From JAFEDN01 sp963697455 (GTDB lineage Bacteria > Pseudomonadota > Gammaproteobacteria > Coxiellales > Coxiellaceae): a stretch of 64,000 nucleotides of DNA. The DNA lies in contig CAVOOI010000007.1 of NCBI GenBank assembly GCA_963697455.1, forward strand, positions 186,001-250,000, given 5' to 3'. Made by a program: the position numbers and the translations under genes. A model generated the notes under the pieces. It saw only the letters and a list, made by a program, of their open reading frames with translations, did no database searches and had not been told where the DNA came from. Below are positions 1 to 8,611 of the stretch, piece after piece. The first letter of the stretch is position 1. Each line of letters starts with the position of its first letter.

Positions 1-415
1 TTTTGCTGACTTTTTTTCCGGTTTCATTCTGGTATCTTACTTTTATGGCATTATACCTTGGCACTTTTCCCATGACACTTTTTACCGAATAACATGCTTC
101 GAAGTCGCTATACATGCCTTTGTTCTCAATGGGTTCATACGTGGCGTTAATGATGACATGTATCGGCTTTTCTTGTACATTATCGCGGAGCATAGCGGCG
201 CTTTCTGGGATATATATCACCGCAATGTTTCTGGAAATACCTATCTGAGGTGCAGCAAGCCCAACGCCTCCAAGCGCAAATATCATTTCCTTCATCTCTG
301 CAATTAATGCTTGATCAGTGGTTGCCAAAGGAAAAATAATTTTAGATGTTTGTTGTTTGAGTACCGATTTTTCTTGATTAGGCGCACTTTCTATAGTGAT
401 AATTTTCAATTCCAT
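1..415 (-). CDS. def: Peptide deformylase, 3' part outside window
   Basis: Metal-dependent removal of the formyl group from nascent protein N-termini in the cytosol. The reverse strand from an ATG at 415 stays open to the window edge, about 138 residues. It shows the motif-I region GGVGLAAPQIGI near residues 50-61. Motif II, usually EGCLS, reads EACYS near residue 112, so the metal-binding Cys is kept but two flanking positions differ. The HExxH motif would lie past position 1 and cannot be seen. A GGAG lies about 10 bases before the ATG. The variant motif suggests a divergent accessory deformylase rather than the housekeeping copy. Family call is firm; whether the gene is complete is unknown. 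Confidence 0.85.
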   Translation of the reverse strand, partial: MELKIITIESAPNQEKSVLKQQTSKIIFPLATTDQALIAEMKEMIFALGGVGLAAPQIGISRNIAVIYIPESAAMLRDNVQEKPIHVIINATYEPIENKGMYSDFEACYSVKSVMGKVPRYNAIKVRYQNETGKKVSK

Positions 416-826
416 TTAAGGGTAACTCCATAATTTTGTTGGCCTGGGATGAATTATAAAAATTCCTATTAATTCAATTTATTAATTCTAAAAAATAGTT
501 ATGTCAAATGCAAATATTATTATATTGAGAGGATTAAAATAATTACATGGCTAGTTTTTATGCTAAAATTTTTAAAAAGTCGGATTTGACATAACTTTTT
601 TTCTTGCTTAACTCCCTGTTTTAATGTTCTTTTTAAATTTGGCGTTGGCTTTGACGCCGTCATTGCAGGCCCATAGGCCGGAATATCAAAATCACCTTCC
701 TACCTGTTCACAATTCAAGATTTGACCCTATGTTCTCAAAATTCTTCCCGAAAGATCACCATGTCAGATAAATGGTATATAATTAAGTATTACAGTATAT
801 GAGAATTTAATATAGGAGACACTAAG
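416..826. repeat. Gene-free repeat stretch related to the MITE at 1183-1502
   Basis: No gene is seen. Positions 446-517 are a near copy of 1197-1262 (ATAAAAATTCCTATTAATTC and following). Positions 621-659 match 1329-1368 in inverted orientation (TTTAAATTTGGCGTTGGC). A half-unit of the local palindromic repeat family lies at 706-729 (TTCACAATTCAAGATTTGAC). The 827 gene probably has its promoter just upstream, around 770-820. The stretch looks like a decayed copy of the same small mobile element. Confidence 0.6.
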
Positions 827-1219
827 ATGTTAATTTTAAAGCGGAAAAATATTATTCAGTTAATGGGGTACTGTTGTTATATCTTTTCTGTTTGTGCACT
901 TGCAGCTTCTGAGCCCGGAGTCTATTTTACCAATTCTAGCGGGGAAGATGACCAATGTGCTTCGGGCTTGGTGAACATAGGGCATAATACTCCAGGAGCA
1001 CCTATGTTCGGCACAGGTATTATTTCTGTTGGGGATACGAGTATAATTTCATATGGCACTCTGGGTATCAAGTCTCCTCCATTTGAGCTGACTATCTGGG
1101 TTCAACAAGCCGAAAAATATCAAGGGGCTTGCGAAAGTGAAGCTGCATTGTCTTGTAGATATTATCTAAACACAACCATTGGTGTCAGATCCGGTATGAA
1201 TTATAAAAATTCCTATTAA
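827..1219 (+). CDS. Small secreted protein, C-terminus replaced by MITE sequence
   Basis: About 130 residues. A hydrophobic signal segment (IIQLMGYCCYIFSVCALAAS) is followed by a likely cleavage site after ALA/AAS. The mature part has scattered cysteines and is rich in Ser/Thr/Gly/Asn, as in the neighbouring small secreted proteins. AGGAGA precedes the ATG. The reading frame runs from residue ~119 into the left inverted repeat of the element at 1183-1502, so the last residues (GMNYKNSY) are element-encoded and the native end is lost. Function unknown; exported to the periplasm or beyond by inference. Confidence 0.6.
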   Translation: MLILKRKNIIQLMGYCCYIFSVCALAASEPGVYFTNSSGEDDQCASGLVNIGHNTPGAPMFGTGIISVGDTSIISYGTLGIKSPPFELTIWVQQAEKYQGACESEAALSCRYYLNTTIGVRSGMNYKNSY

Positions 1220-1502
1220 TTCAATCTACTAATTCTAAAAAATAGTTATGTCAAATGCAAATACTGACACCGTCATTTGGCCCCACATGTATTACTGGAT
1301 ACAGCAAGGATTTTTTTCTTTGGGACATTAGTGTCAAAGCCGACGCCAAATTTAAAAAGAACTTTAATAATAGGGGCTATGCAAGAAAAAAAGTTACCTA
1401 GCAATCCTCTCTATATAATCGTATTTGCATTTGACATAACCATTTTTTTAAATTAGTAGATTGAATTAATAAGAATTTTTATAACTCATATCGGATCTGA
1501 CA
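1183..1502. mobile_element. MITE-like element with ~80-bp terminal inverted repeats
   Basis: The left end TGTCAGATCCGGTATGAATT and the right end (reverse complement of 1483-1502) match. The similarity continues for about 80 bases on each side, through the ATAGTTATGTCAAATGCAAA segment. The interior of roughly 150 bases has no gene. No clear target duplication was found. The left repeat supplies the end of the 827 gene. A related copy lies at 446-660. Confidence 0.65.
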
Positions 1503-1579
1503 CTGCTGTGTATGGCATGGATATGCTTAAGTTAACAACTTTACTATACCGTTTAGTAATAAGGTTAGTACACTGGTAA

Positions 1580-1633
1580 GCTCAAGTCTTGAATCAAAAA
1601 CAGAATTATCTGCTCTCAATTCAAGACTTGACT
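1580..1633. repeat. Palindromic repeat, CAAGTCTTGA family
   Basis: CTCAAGTCTTGAAT and its inverted partner ATTCAAGACTTGA flank a short loop, giving a stem-loop just downstream of the 1640-2134 gene on the reverse strand. It may serve that gene as a terminator. It is one of about a dozen related units in the first 5 kb. Confidence 0.7.
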
Positions 1634-1639
1634 ACCCCT

Positions 1640-2134
1640 TTATTTATCTGAAATTGTGACTGTGACATTATAGCCCTGAAAATCGACATAGTTAGAACTA
1701 CAAGTCCATTTTATTGGGTAAGAATTTTGTACGCCACTATTGGAACAACCGCAAGGGGAGCAGGCGCCGGGTGCAAATGTCCACATAAACACTTCTTTAC
1801 CTGTATAACTTAGATCACTCATTTGGGTTGTGACACTGAGAGTATCGCAGGATGGTGTATAAGTTACCGATGTGGGCGAGCCAGGGAATAGGGGACCACA
1901 ATTACTATTATTCGACATTGTGCAGACGGCACCATTAGTATTTATTGCTGTTGGGGGAGTGCATGTTGTGCCACTACTATCTTCAATGAAAAATCCATGT
2001 GAAGAATTATTTACGAATGTGACATGGTCGACCTCTTGCCAAGGGTTGACTCCTGGCTGAGCCACAGCACAGTTTCCCATAAGTGCAAAACAAGCAAAAG
2101 ATGCCGAAGCCACTGTTAATAAGTATCTGTTCAT
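1640..2134 (-). CDS. Cysteine-rich small secreted protein
   Basis: 164 residues from the ATG at 2134 (an earlier in-frame start at 2167 is less likely because the signal peptide begins MNRYLLTVASASFACFALMG). Cleavage is probably after AVA. The mature chain has about a dozen cysteines, including a CSPCGCS cluster near the C-terminus, and an Asn/Ser/Thr-rich composition. This suggests a disulphide-stabilised beta-sandwich exported across the inner membrane. No family was recognised. It shares its general pattern (FVNNSS near the mature N-terminus) with the proteins at 2658, 4196 and 19378. Confidence 0.65.
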   Translation of the reverse strand: MNRYLLTVASASFACFALMGNCAVAQPGVNPWQEVDHVTFVNNSSHGFFIEDSSGTTCTPPTAINTNGAVCTMSNNSNCGPLFPGSPTSVTYTPSCDTLSVTTQMSDLSYTGKEVFMWTFAPGACSPCGCSNSGVQNSYPIKWTCSSNYVDFQGYNVTVTISDK

Positions 2135-2320
2135 TTTATGTCTCTCTATTAATTTATTAAAGCGCATACTTTCTATCCTATATATATGTATATATGTTTC
2201 TACCCATCCATATGTGTAATCATATACCCGATTCCTTAAGGAAGTATTAAAAAACCTGTGTAACGCAATAAATCGCAGGGTAAACGCATCTAAATTTTAA
2301 TAATATCAATAAGATATTCT

Positions 2321-2418
2321 GAGAGGAGGGTCAAATCTTGAATTGTGAACAGTCATAAGGGGAACTATGCTATGACGGTGTCAGAGCCAACGCCATAGCA
2401 ATGACGGGCCTGCACTCT
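2321..2418. repeat. Composite repeat, copy 1 (partner 3267-3367)
   Basis: About 98 bases beginning GAGAGGAGGGTCAAATCTTG and ending GGGCCTGCACTCT, repeated almost identically at 3267-3367. It joins a unit of the CAAGTCTTGA family to a second segment (GACGGTGTCAGAGCC) whose inverted form also appears near 640-665. No coding content is seen in the gap 2168-2657 that holds it. Confidence 0.75.
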
Positions 2419-2554
2419 AAAATAAGTCTGGAAGATAGTCGGATGCATCGCTTGCAAAAAACGGCAAAATAGACGAAAAACATGCACACTACTCAACTTG
2501 CATAAGTCTGGCTCAATCAATCTGAGGGTCAAGTCCTTAATCCTGAAATAAGGA

Positions 2555-2618
2555 AAAAGTGGTCAAGTCTTGAAATGTGAACGGTAATCTGTTCACATTT
2601 CAAGACTTGACCACTTTT
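2555..2618. repeat. Perfect 28-bp inverted repeat, 8-nt loop
   Basis: Left arm 2555-2582 starts AAAAGTGGTCAAGTCTTGAA; right arm 2591-2618 is its exact reverse complement and ends CCACTTTT. This is the most complete member of the local palindrome family. A further half-unit follows at 2623-2648. It lies just downstream of the convergent end of the 2658-3110 gene, so it could also act as a terminator. Confidence 0.8.
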
Positions 2619-2657
2619 GCCTTTCCACAATTCAAGATTTGACCCTATGAAGTATTC

Positions 2658-3110
2658 TCACTTCAGGGTAAAAGTCAGCGTCCTATATGAACATGGAAAT
2701 GGTGACAAGTAACATTCTTTATTAGTTGGATCATCAGGAATAGCTCTGTAAGAACTTTGTGAGTTATTACTATCAGTAGGCCAATAATCTTCCCATACAT
2801 TCTCATTGGCTATACCGGCAGTATTCACGTAAGTATTTGCCAGATATCTATACCCTCCAAGTGTGTTTCCTGACATATCTTGGAGGTCAATTATGGTATA
2901 ACTTTGGTCTCCACCACTGATAGTTTGTGCACAGCTAATATCCACTTTAATTACAGCCGAATATGGTTGATGCGGAGCAATAGTAATTCCGGTAATATTC
3001 TGTGACTCAGATCCACCACAATGATCGGAAGCATGTAGTTTTATAGTTTGATTTGTCGTATTAGAAATGACAAGTGAAAAAACTGATACAACATTGGCAT
3101 GAGCTATCAC
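2658..3110 (-). CDS. Small secreted protein with damaged signal-peptide start
   Basis: 150 residues if started at the GTG at 3110. In frame upstream, the codons read SSLLLPVIAHA, which is the tail of a signal peptide. The start side is occupied by repeat sequence (GGGGTCAAG at about 3120-3128) and then a stop, so the original N-terminus seems lost or replaced. The mature part (NTTNQTIKLHASDHC then a two-Cys C-terminus) looks like a small beta-sandwich. Similar in style to the 4196 gene product. It may be a pseudogene. Confidence 0.5.
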   Translation of the reverse strand: MIAHANVVSVFSLVISNTTNQTIKLHASDHCGGSESQNITGITIAPHQPYSAVIKVDISCAQTISGGDQSYTIIDLQDMSGNTLGGYRYLANTYVNTAGIANENVWEDYWPTDSNNSQSSYRAIPDDPTNKECYLSPFPCSYRTLTFTLK

Positions 3111-3266
3111 AGGAAGTAATAAACTTGACCCCTGATTCCTGCTTCAAGTCCAATTTTTGATCTCTTATGAAAAAGTATACCTCACTTTCCTTAAGGAATT
3201 GTTAAATTTTAAACAATTTTACCAAGGAAAGTGGTCAAGTCTTGAATGCGCCACGAAAGTGGAGCA

Positions 3267-3367
3267 GAGAGGAGGGTCAAATCTTGAATTGTGAACAAGT
3301 CAGTAAGGGGAACTATGCAATGACGGTGTCAGAGCCCAACGCCACAGCAATGACGGGCCTGCACTCT
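3267..3367. repeat. Composite repeat, copy 2 (partner 2321-2418)
   Basis: Same order and nearly the same sequence as 2321-2418, with a few single-base indels (for example GAACAAGTCAG against GAACAGTC). The conservation over a full 100 bases indicates duplication or mobility of the whole composite unit rather than of the palindrome alone. Confidence 0.75.
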
Positions 3368-3382
3368 CTAAATCTAAATCTG

Positions 3383-3455
3383 AGGGTCAAGTCCTTAATC
3401 CTGAAATAAATAATAAATACTATATTATTGGTTTCAGGATTAAGGACTTGACCCT
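3383..3455. repeat. Perfect 24-bp inverted repeat, 25-nt spacer
   Basis: Left arm begins AGGGTCAAGTCCTTAATCCT (3383-3406); right arm 3432-3455 is its reverse complement. It is a second sub-family of the local palindromes (core AAGTCCTTAATCC). A half-unit of the same sub-family lies at 2524-2547 and another at 3850-3873. Confidence 0.8.
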
Positions 3456-4195
3456 GATGACTTTGGCCGAGGCGACAACGCCAGACCCGCCGCTGCGTTT
3501 TGGAAAAAAGCACCGTCTCAGGAGGATATTTTTTCTAATAATGCCCATATTGGGCATTATAATACCCTTTTTGGGTATTTTAACAGCCAAAGGTGTTGGG
3601 CTTGTCAATTTGACAATTCCTAAATGTTAGATTGGCAAGCCTGGAACAGTTACTTTACGATTAAAGCTGGAATATACAATATGAGTATCGCCTGGCTATT
3701 GCCGCTGGGTCTCTGTACTGGACGAAATTGTTTAAAATTTAATTATTCCTTAAGGAATCTGTGCTAAAGTTAATAGACTTTTAGGTGAAAACATCAGAAG
3801 TTCTTTGAGATTTTGGTTGTACCTATACTGTTAATTCCAATCTTGGAGATCTGAGGGTCAAGTCCTTAATCCTGATGACTCCAAGCTTGGACAGACACAA
3901 GATTTTCTATTCACATTTCAAGACTTGACCACTTTTATTCCTTTCTTTAATGAATTTAATGAATTTTTGTCGTGTACAGAGAAATGATCTTAAAAAGTGG
4001 TAAATTTTAAGCTTTCCTTAAGGTTGTCGGTCTATTATATTTATAAAGTAATAAGAGATTAAGATTTTATAGGAATTAAGACAAACTTAAATTTAAGGAA
4101 GAAGGGGTCAAGTTTTGAATTGTGAACGGTGTAGGCTCTAAAATTTTTAATCAATAGATAAGATCTACTGGTCACTTAAAAATAGAGGTAAAAAA

Positions 4196-4678
4196 TTGAA
4201 TAAGAAAATAAAAATTAATAAATATAAAAATTTTTTGATAATGGGAGCGACAATAGCGTTTGTTTTTTTAAATGCTAACAGCTATGCAGGTGGTGATGTA
4301 CTAACTATATCTATTACTAATAGTACAGAGGAACCAGTTATCCTGCAGATGCCCGTTTATATAAAATGCGCTAGCATTCACGGAACTGATAACCAGGATG
4401 TGCCTTATCAACTTTTTACCGGGGTGCCAACAACAGTGGTGATTTCGTATTGGATGAGCAAGCCAATTGACTGCGGAGATTACGCCACCGGTTGGAGTGA
4501 GGGCAGTTTCACCTATTATGACGCAAAAAATCCCTCGTCGTGGTGCAATGTGACCTTTTCTAATCGTGATTACCATGGTCAGCCTACTGATCAGATGGAT
4601 TTAGAAGTTGACAGCATAAACTCTGGTGGAAAATTCACGTGTTCCCATACTGGAAATGATATTACGATATCACAGTAA
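4196..4678 (+). CDS. Small secreted protein
   Basis: 160 residues from a TTG start, chosen because GAGGT sits 7 bases upstream and no ATG precedes the signal segment. Lys-rich N-region, hydrophobic core (FLIMGATIAFVFLNANSYA), probable cleavage after SYA. The mature part opens LTISITNSTEEPVILQM, the same beta-strand pattern as the 2658 product (LVISNTTNQTIKL), and has five cysteines. Likely an exported beta-sandwich protein; function unknown. Repeat units flank it on both sides. Confidence 0.65.
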   Translation: MNKKIKINKYKNFLIMGATIAFVFLNANSYAGGDVLTISITNSTEEPVILQMPVYIKCASIHGTDNQDVPYQLFTGVPTTVVISYWMSKPIDCGDYATGWSEGSFTYYDAKNPSSWCNVTFSNRDYHGQPTDQMDLEVDSINSGGKFTCSHTGNDITISQ

Positions 4679-4693
4679 CATCAGGTGATTAGG

Positions 4694-4803
4694 AAAAGTG
4701 GTCAAGTCTTGAATTGTGAACAGATTACCGCTCACCATTCAAGACTTGACTCTGTAGGCTATCAAGATTTTCTATTCACATTTCAAGACTTGACCACTTT
4801 TTC
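4694..4803. repeat. Two palindromic repeat units
   Basis: AAAAGTGGTCAAGTCTTGAA (4694 on) pairs with CATTCAAGACTTGACTC at about 4737-4753. A second unit follows with the tail ATTCACATTTCAAGACTTGA at about 4773-4792, then CCACTTTTTC. The second unit shares AAGATTTTCTATTCACATTT with copies near 3900 and 9795, so that longer form is also repeated. Located between the convergent 4196 and 4816 genes. Confidence 0.75.
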
Positions 4804-4815
4804 TTTAGGTCTAGG

Positions 4816-5952
4816 TTAAATGATCTGTCTATTCCATAATAACATGAGGAAATGTTCCCAAGAAAAACATTTGATGTTGCCTAACATTTTGGGTTCGGTT
4901 TCGAATGAAATTAAGATTAAGCGCTTTGCTGTGTGGGCGCTGGCTAATGCTTTAAGTCCCTTAGTATCACTTTCATAAACTCGTTTAGATGATTTTATTT
5001 CAATGGCGACTTCCATGTCTCCTAAAATAAAATCGACTTCTTGGCCGGTGCTGATGCGCCAATAATGTAACGGCAGATCGGGGTTGCGGTAAGCTTGGAA
5101 TGCTTTCAATTCCATGAGGATGAAATGTTCGAAAGATTTGCCAAATTCAGGAGTTAAGGGCGCCGGTTGGCGTTGGGAGAGATAATTCGCTACGCCGATA
5201 TCGAAGAGATAAAATTTTTCGGTTTCGATCAAGCGCCGGTTTGTCGCCCGCCGCCAAGGTTGCAAGCGAAACCCTAACAAAGTGTCTTCTAAGATTTGAA
5301 AATATTGGCGGACAACTCTAGCGCTGACTCCAGTTTCACGCGCCACATTGGTGTAATTTAGCAATTCTCCGGAAGTCAGCGCCGCAACTTTTAAAAATTC
5401 AGAGAATGCAGGGATATTTTGCACCACCGCTTCTGCGGCAATTTCTTCTTTTAAATAATCGGCAACATAAGCTCGTAAATCTTGGATAGGGTTGGCGCTT
5501 AATAAATGCGACGGTAAAAGGCCGGTTAATAAAACTTTAGCCAGATCAAAATTGTTAATTTCAGGATAACATAAAGGTGTCATTGTATATCGCCAGGCCC
5601 GTCCCCCCAATAAATTGGCGTGTTTTTGGCGCAATTTTCTCTGACTTGATCCCGTGAGCAAAAAGGGGATTTTACAATTCTCGATTAACCAGTGAATTTC
5701 ATTGAGCAGATCGGGAACCATCTGTATTTCGTCAATGACGATCCGCTTTGAACTTTGAGCATAGCGTTCCCGTAACAGCGAGGGTCGGGAAGCATACTCG
5801 GCGAAAACATCAGTTTTGAGTAAATCAATCAGGGTAATATCGTGAAGATGTTCACGAATCCAGTAACTCTTCCCGACCTTACGCGGTCCCCATAAAAAGG
5901 CCGACTGCTGCGGTGGCAAATCCAGATCCAGAAGTCTATTTTTAATTTCCAT
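4816..5952 (-). CDS. AAA_14/DUF4143 ATPase
   Basis: 378 residues, the usual length of this family. The Walker A motif GPRKVGKS lies at residues 22-29 and a Walker B-like stretch RIVIDEIQ near residue 70. The C-terminal DUF4143 half has a PD-(D/E)xK-like core (EVDFILGDMEVAIEIKSS). These cytosolic proteins are common in bacteria that carry much mobile DNA; their physiological role is not established. A fragment of a second DUF4143 protein lies at 7757-8508, on the other side of the HipBA genes. Intact by length and motifs. Confidence 0.85.
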   Translation of the reverse strand: MEIKNRLLDLDLPPQQSAFLWGPRKVGKSYWIREHLHDITLIDLLKTDVFAEYASRPSLLRERYAQSSKRIVIDEIQMVPDLLNEIHWLIENCKIPFLLTGSSQRKLRQKHANLLGGRAWRYTMTPLCYPEINNFDLAKVLLTGLLPSHLLSANPIQDLRAYVADYLKEEIAAEAVVQNIPAFSEFLKVAALTSGELLNYTNVARETGVSARVVRQYFQILEDTLLGFRLQPWRRATNRRLIETEKFYLFDIGVANYLSQRQPAPLTPEFGKSFEHFILMELKAFQAYRNPDLPLHYWRISTGQEVDFILGDMEVAIEIKSSKRVYESDTKGLKALASAHTAKRLILISFETEPKMLGNIKCFSWEHFLMLLWNRQII

Positions 5953-6052
5953 ATTCTGTATTTTATCCGGATAATCTTACTTTATCAAAATTATTATCCG
6001 GATAAAAAGACGGGATATCAAGATTCTCTGGTGGTTATGTTAGCTCCAGGAA

Positions 6053-7324
6053 TCACTTATCGGTAACATCAAAACCAGGATATACGAAGGAAGTAGAGAT
6101 TTTTTTACAATCTTGTTCAGAAACCCCCACTGAGCGGGCAGTAGCATACCAGGTGTTGCGAATCTGATTTTCCATAGTTTGGATAATATGCTGAGCTTGC
6201 GGTTTTTCAAGCAGAAAACGCATGCTTTCTGATAGAAGATTTTCGGCATTGGCGAATCGTCCTTGTTGACCGCAAATCATCGCTAGGTCACGGTGTTCTA
6301 TGCTGATAGGTACAGACACAGTCAAATCATATGCGGGAGATAGTTTCCAATCTAAATCTTTGGCGATGATCGCATGGTTGCGAGGATGATCATCAGTATT
6401 GGAAATTAAGGCATTGAAACACATGCGTCTAAAAAGTTCAGCAGCATCTTCTTTTGGATTAGCGCAATTGCGGCGTAATTCTTCCGCTAGAAGGATATAG
6501 GACCATTTATCTCTTGAAGAGTAAGTATCTTCGGCGCGTAACAAGGTTAAAGCGCTGATCATACGGGTGCGCAAATATCCATTTTGGGTTTTTTCACGAT
6601 CAAAACGTTTAACCAATAGCACGTCTCGTTCCCCAATTTTTATAACCCGGCTTTCTGCACTCGTGATACCACAGTTGCGCGCTAAAGTGAGCATGGCATG
6701 TTCAACGCGGGCGTTATTCCATTTGTCATCGTGGCGATTAAATTTGGCGATCCATAATCCTGTTTCATTTTCAACGATAGTTTTGGGGCGAGCGCCTCCC
6801 ATGGAAGTACCAATTAATAGTAATTCTTCAACGGGATGACCTGTTAGATTTGAAACATCTTCATCATTGACGATCATATCGGCGATTTTTTGTAATTTTT
6901 CCAATTCAATCGTTTGGTTAAATAGCCGTTTTGGAGCAGGCGGTATTTTGTTAAGCCCAAATCCTAAAGCTCCAGCTCGATCATCTGGCGAATAAAGCAG
7001 GTAATCAATTTCGTTAAGTTGCGGTTTATTTGCATGGCGCTCAATGACTCGGCGGCCCCAATAATCTGGCCCCGCATCTCTTAAAACACCGAAAACGCCG
7101 TTCAGTTTAGTGGTTGTGTACACACGGGATGTTAATTTTAATTCGATAGGATCGAACGGAATGGCATCTAATCGAGCGAGATATTGTTTTCCATAAACAA
7201 ATTTGCCAACCGGTATTCCATGGCGATCCACTGATAAAGTAAAACGTCCTGCAGTGATTGGATTTATCTGCCCGGGAAGATTAATGTAAACGTAACATTC
7301 TGCAAGAGATGAATTAGAAGTCAT
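6053..7324 (-). CDS. hipA: HipA-family Ser/Thr kinase toxin
   Basis: About 423 residues. HipA kinases phosphorylate glutamyl-tRNA synthetase or similar targets and are held in check by HipB. The C-terminal kinase core is visible: SNTDDHPRNHA carries the catalytic Asp/Asn and SPAYDL the metal-binding DFG-like segment. The N-terminal HipA domain includes FGVLRDAGPDYWGR and the loop GTSMGGARPK, a nucleotide-binding region. The ATG at 7324 is preferred over a GTG at 7330. The start overlaps the end of hipB, so the two are cotranscribed. Full length with motifs intact, so probably active. Confidence 0.9.
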   Translation of the reverse strand: MTSNSSLAECYVYINLPGQINPITAGRFTLSVDRHGIPVGKFVYGKQYLARLDAIPFDPIELKLTSRVYTTTKLNGVFGVLRDAGPDYWGRRVIERHANKPQLNEIDYLLYSPDDRAGALGFGLNKIPPAPKRLFNQTIELEKLQKIADMIVNDEDVSNLTGHPVEELLLIGTSMGGARPKTIVENETGLWIAKFNRHDDKWNNARVEHAMLTLARNCGITSAESRVIKIGERDVLLVKRFDREKTQNGYLRTRMISALTLLRAEDTYSSRDKWSYILLAEELRRNCANPKEDAAELFRRMCFNALISNTDDHPRNHAIIAKDLDWKLSPAYDLTVSVPISIEHRDLAMICGQQGRFANAENLLSESMRFLLEKPQAQHIIQTMENQIRNTWYATARSVGVSEQDCKKISTSFVYPGFDVTDK

Positions 7325-7655
7325 TGTCACTTTCTCTAGGATGTTTGGCTCGAGAAGGTTCGCGGCTTAAAGCCAGTCTTTGTCCTTCTTCATCTTGGGT
7401 TGGATCGGCTACTTCGCTGATCTGATCGAGCATATCCATTGCCCAGAGTAGTGCGGTATAAACGGCAATCCCGGTAGAAGGCTTGCCTTTTTCAGCTTCG
7501 GCGACTGCGCGGCGCCCTGTGCCAATTTTTTCAGCGATATCGTTAATAGTCAGGTTTCGGCGTAATCTGGCTGTCCGTAAATTAGCGCCCAAGCGTTTTA
7601 AGGTTTGCTCAATCGGATAGGGCGGAGCGGTCAAAAGAGGATTTTTCTTTGCCAT
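7314..7655 (-). CDS. hipB: HipB-like XRE antitoxin
   Basis: 113 residues with a helix-turn-helix of the XRE type at about residues 22-75 (LGANLRTARLRRNLTINDIA, then KIGTGRRAVAEAEKGKPS). It should bind its own promoter and neutralise HipA. It is the first gene of the hipBA pair and its end overlaps hipA. Two matching palindromes directly upstream (7676-7720) are good candidate operators. Confidence 0.85.
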   Translation of the reverse strand: MAKKNPLLTAPPYPIEQTLKRLGANLRTARLRRNLTINDIAEKIGTGRRAVAEAEKGKPSTGIAVYTALLWAMDMLDQISEVADPTQDEEGQRLALSREPSRAKHPRESDNDF

Positions 7656-7675
7656 AATGCAAGCATAAACTAATG

Positions 7676-7720
7676 TGCTTTAAAAAGCAAATTATCTCAA
7701 TTAAAATGCTTTTTAAAGCA
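7676..7720. promoter_or_regulatory. Twin palindromic operators of hipBA
   Basis: TGCTTTAAAAAGCA at 7676-7689 and TGCTTTTTAAAGCA at 7707-7720 are reverse complements of each other, each with TGCTTT/AAAGCA arms, about 31 bases centre to centre. They lie 20-65 bases upstream of the hipB start, where HipB operators normally sit. Confidence 0.65.
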
Positions 7721-7756
7721 TATTTATCCATATACAAACCCTTAAGTCCTAGATAA

Positions 7757-8508
7757 TCCGGCGGGAAGCAGTGGCGACATTTTGCCAGCATCGAAGCAAT
7801 TTGTTTGAGGCGTTTGCACAAGTCCGTGCGAAACAAGAACAATTGCTGATAGCATATTTTGCTGATATTGCCAAACACGCAGGAAAAGTCAATGCCATGC
7901 ATATTCATCGAGTGTGGGAATCTGTGCCTGCGCAAATGGCTAGCAGCCATAACGATGCGGCCAATAAATTTAAATTTCGCGATATTGTGCCGGGAATAGA
8001 TCGTTATCAGCGTTTAGCCAATGCCATTGATTGGCTGATTACCGCAGGATTAGTGATAAAAATACCTGTCGTTAATTTTGGTGAAGCGCCATTAAAGGCT
8101 TATTCCAAGGAAGGTCAATTTAAACTGTTGTTATTTGATGTGGGGATTTTGGGAGTGATGATTCGGTTATCACCACATTCGATCATGCGTTATGATTACG
8201 GTACCTATAAAGGTTATTTTGCCGAGAATTATGTGGCGCAAGAATTGCTGGCGTCCCTGCAGCAGCCACTTTATTCCTGGCAGGAAAATCGCAGTGAAAT
8301 TGAATTTCTTTGTGAAGTTGAAGGAAATGTGATTCCCATCGAAGTCAAATCCGGGCGAATTACCCACAGCGGTAGTTTGAAGAAGTTTACTGGCAAATAT
8401 TATCCTCCATATTCTGTGGTAATGAGTGTAAATGATTTAACGATCGATATTTCCCAAGCGCGCCACTGTTATCCTTTATATCTCACTAACCGATTTCCGT
8501 TACCGTGA
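7757..8508 (+). pseudogene. DUF4143 ATPase fragment lacking the ATPase half
   Basis: The open frame from 7757 encodes the DUF4143 C-terminal part only (GYFAENYVAQELL, then SEIEFLCEVEGNVIPIEVKS, a PD-(D/E)xK-like core). The expected N-terminal P-loop is absent and the frame opens after a stop at 7751-7753 with no ATG; a GTG at 7771 is the first possible start. The first readable codons (REAVATFCQHRS) match the usual GGMPEAV turn between the two halves. The ATPase half was probably lost when the HipBA segment arrived. Likely non-functional. Confidence 0.7.
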
Positions 8509-8611
8509 GATGATTTCAAATTGCCTTGCTGAAACCCCATCAATAGAATTTTTTCCTTAATCATTTCCTTTATGTTAGAATGGAAGCGCCAATCAATTTT
8601 TGGAGGTAAAT

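Larger units (their letters stand above)
3111..4195. repeat. 1.1-kb gene-free stretch filled with repeats
   Basis: No convincing gene on either strand. It holds half-units at 3226-3245, 3855-3885, 3910-3942 and 4087-4115, the second composite repeat (3267-3367) and the perfect palindrome 3383-3455. Short AT-rich palindromes with CTTAAGGA cores recur around 3189, 3750 and 4017. The DNA between may be decayed secreted-protein genes, but nothing readable remains. Confidence 0.6.

Noticed and set aside
3313..3630. Short open frames on both strands around 3.3-3.6 kb
   Set aside because: They run through the composite repeat and palindromes and have no start signals.
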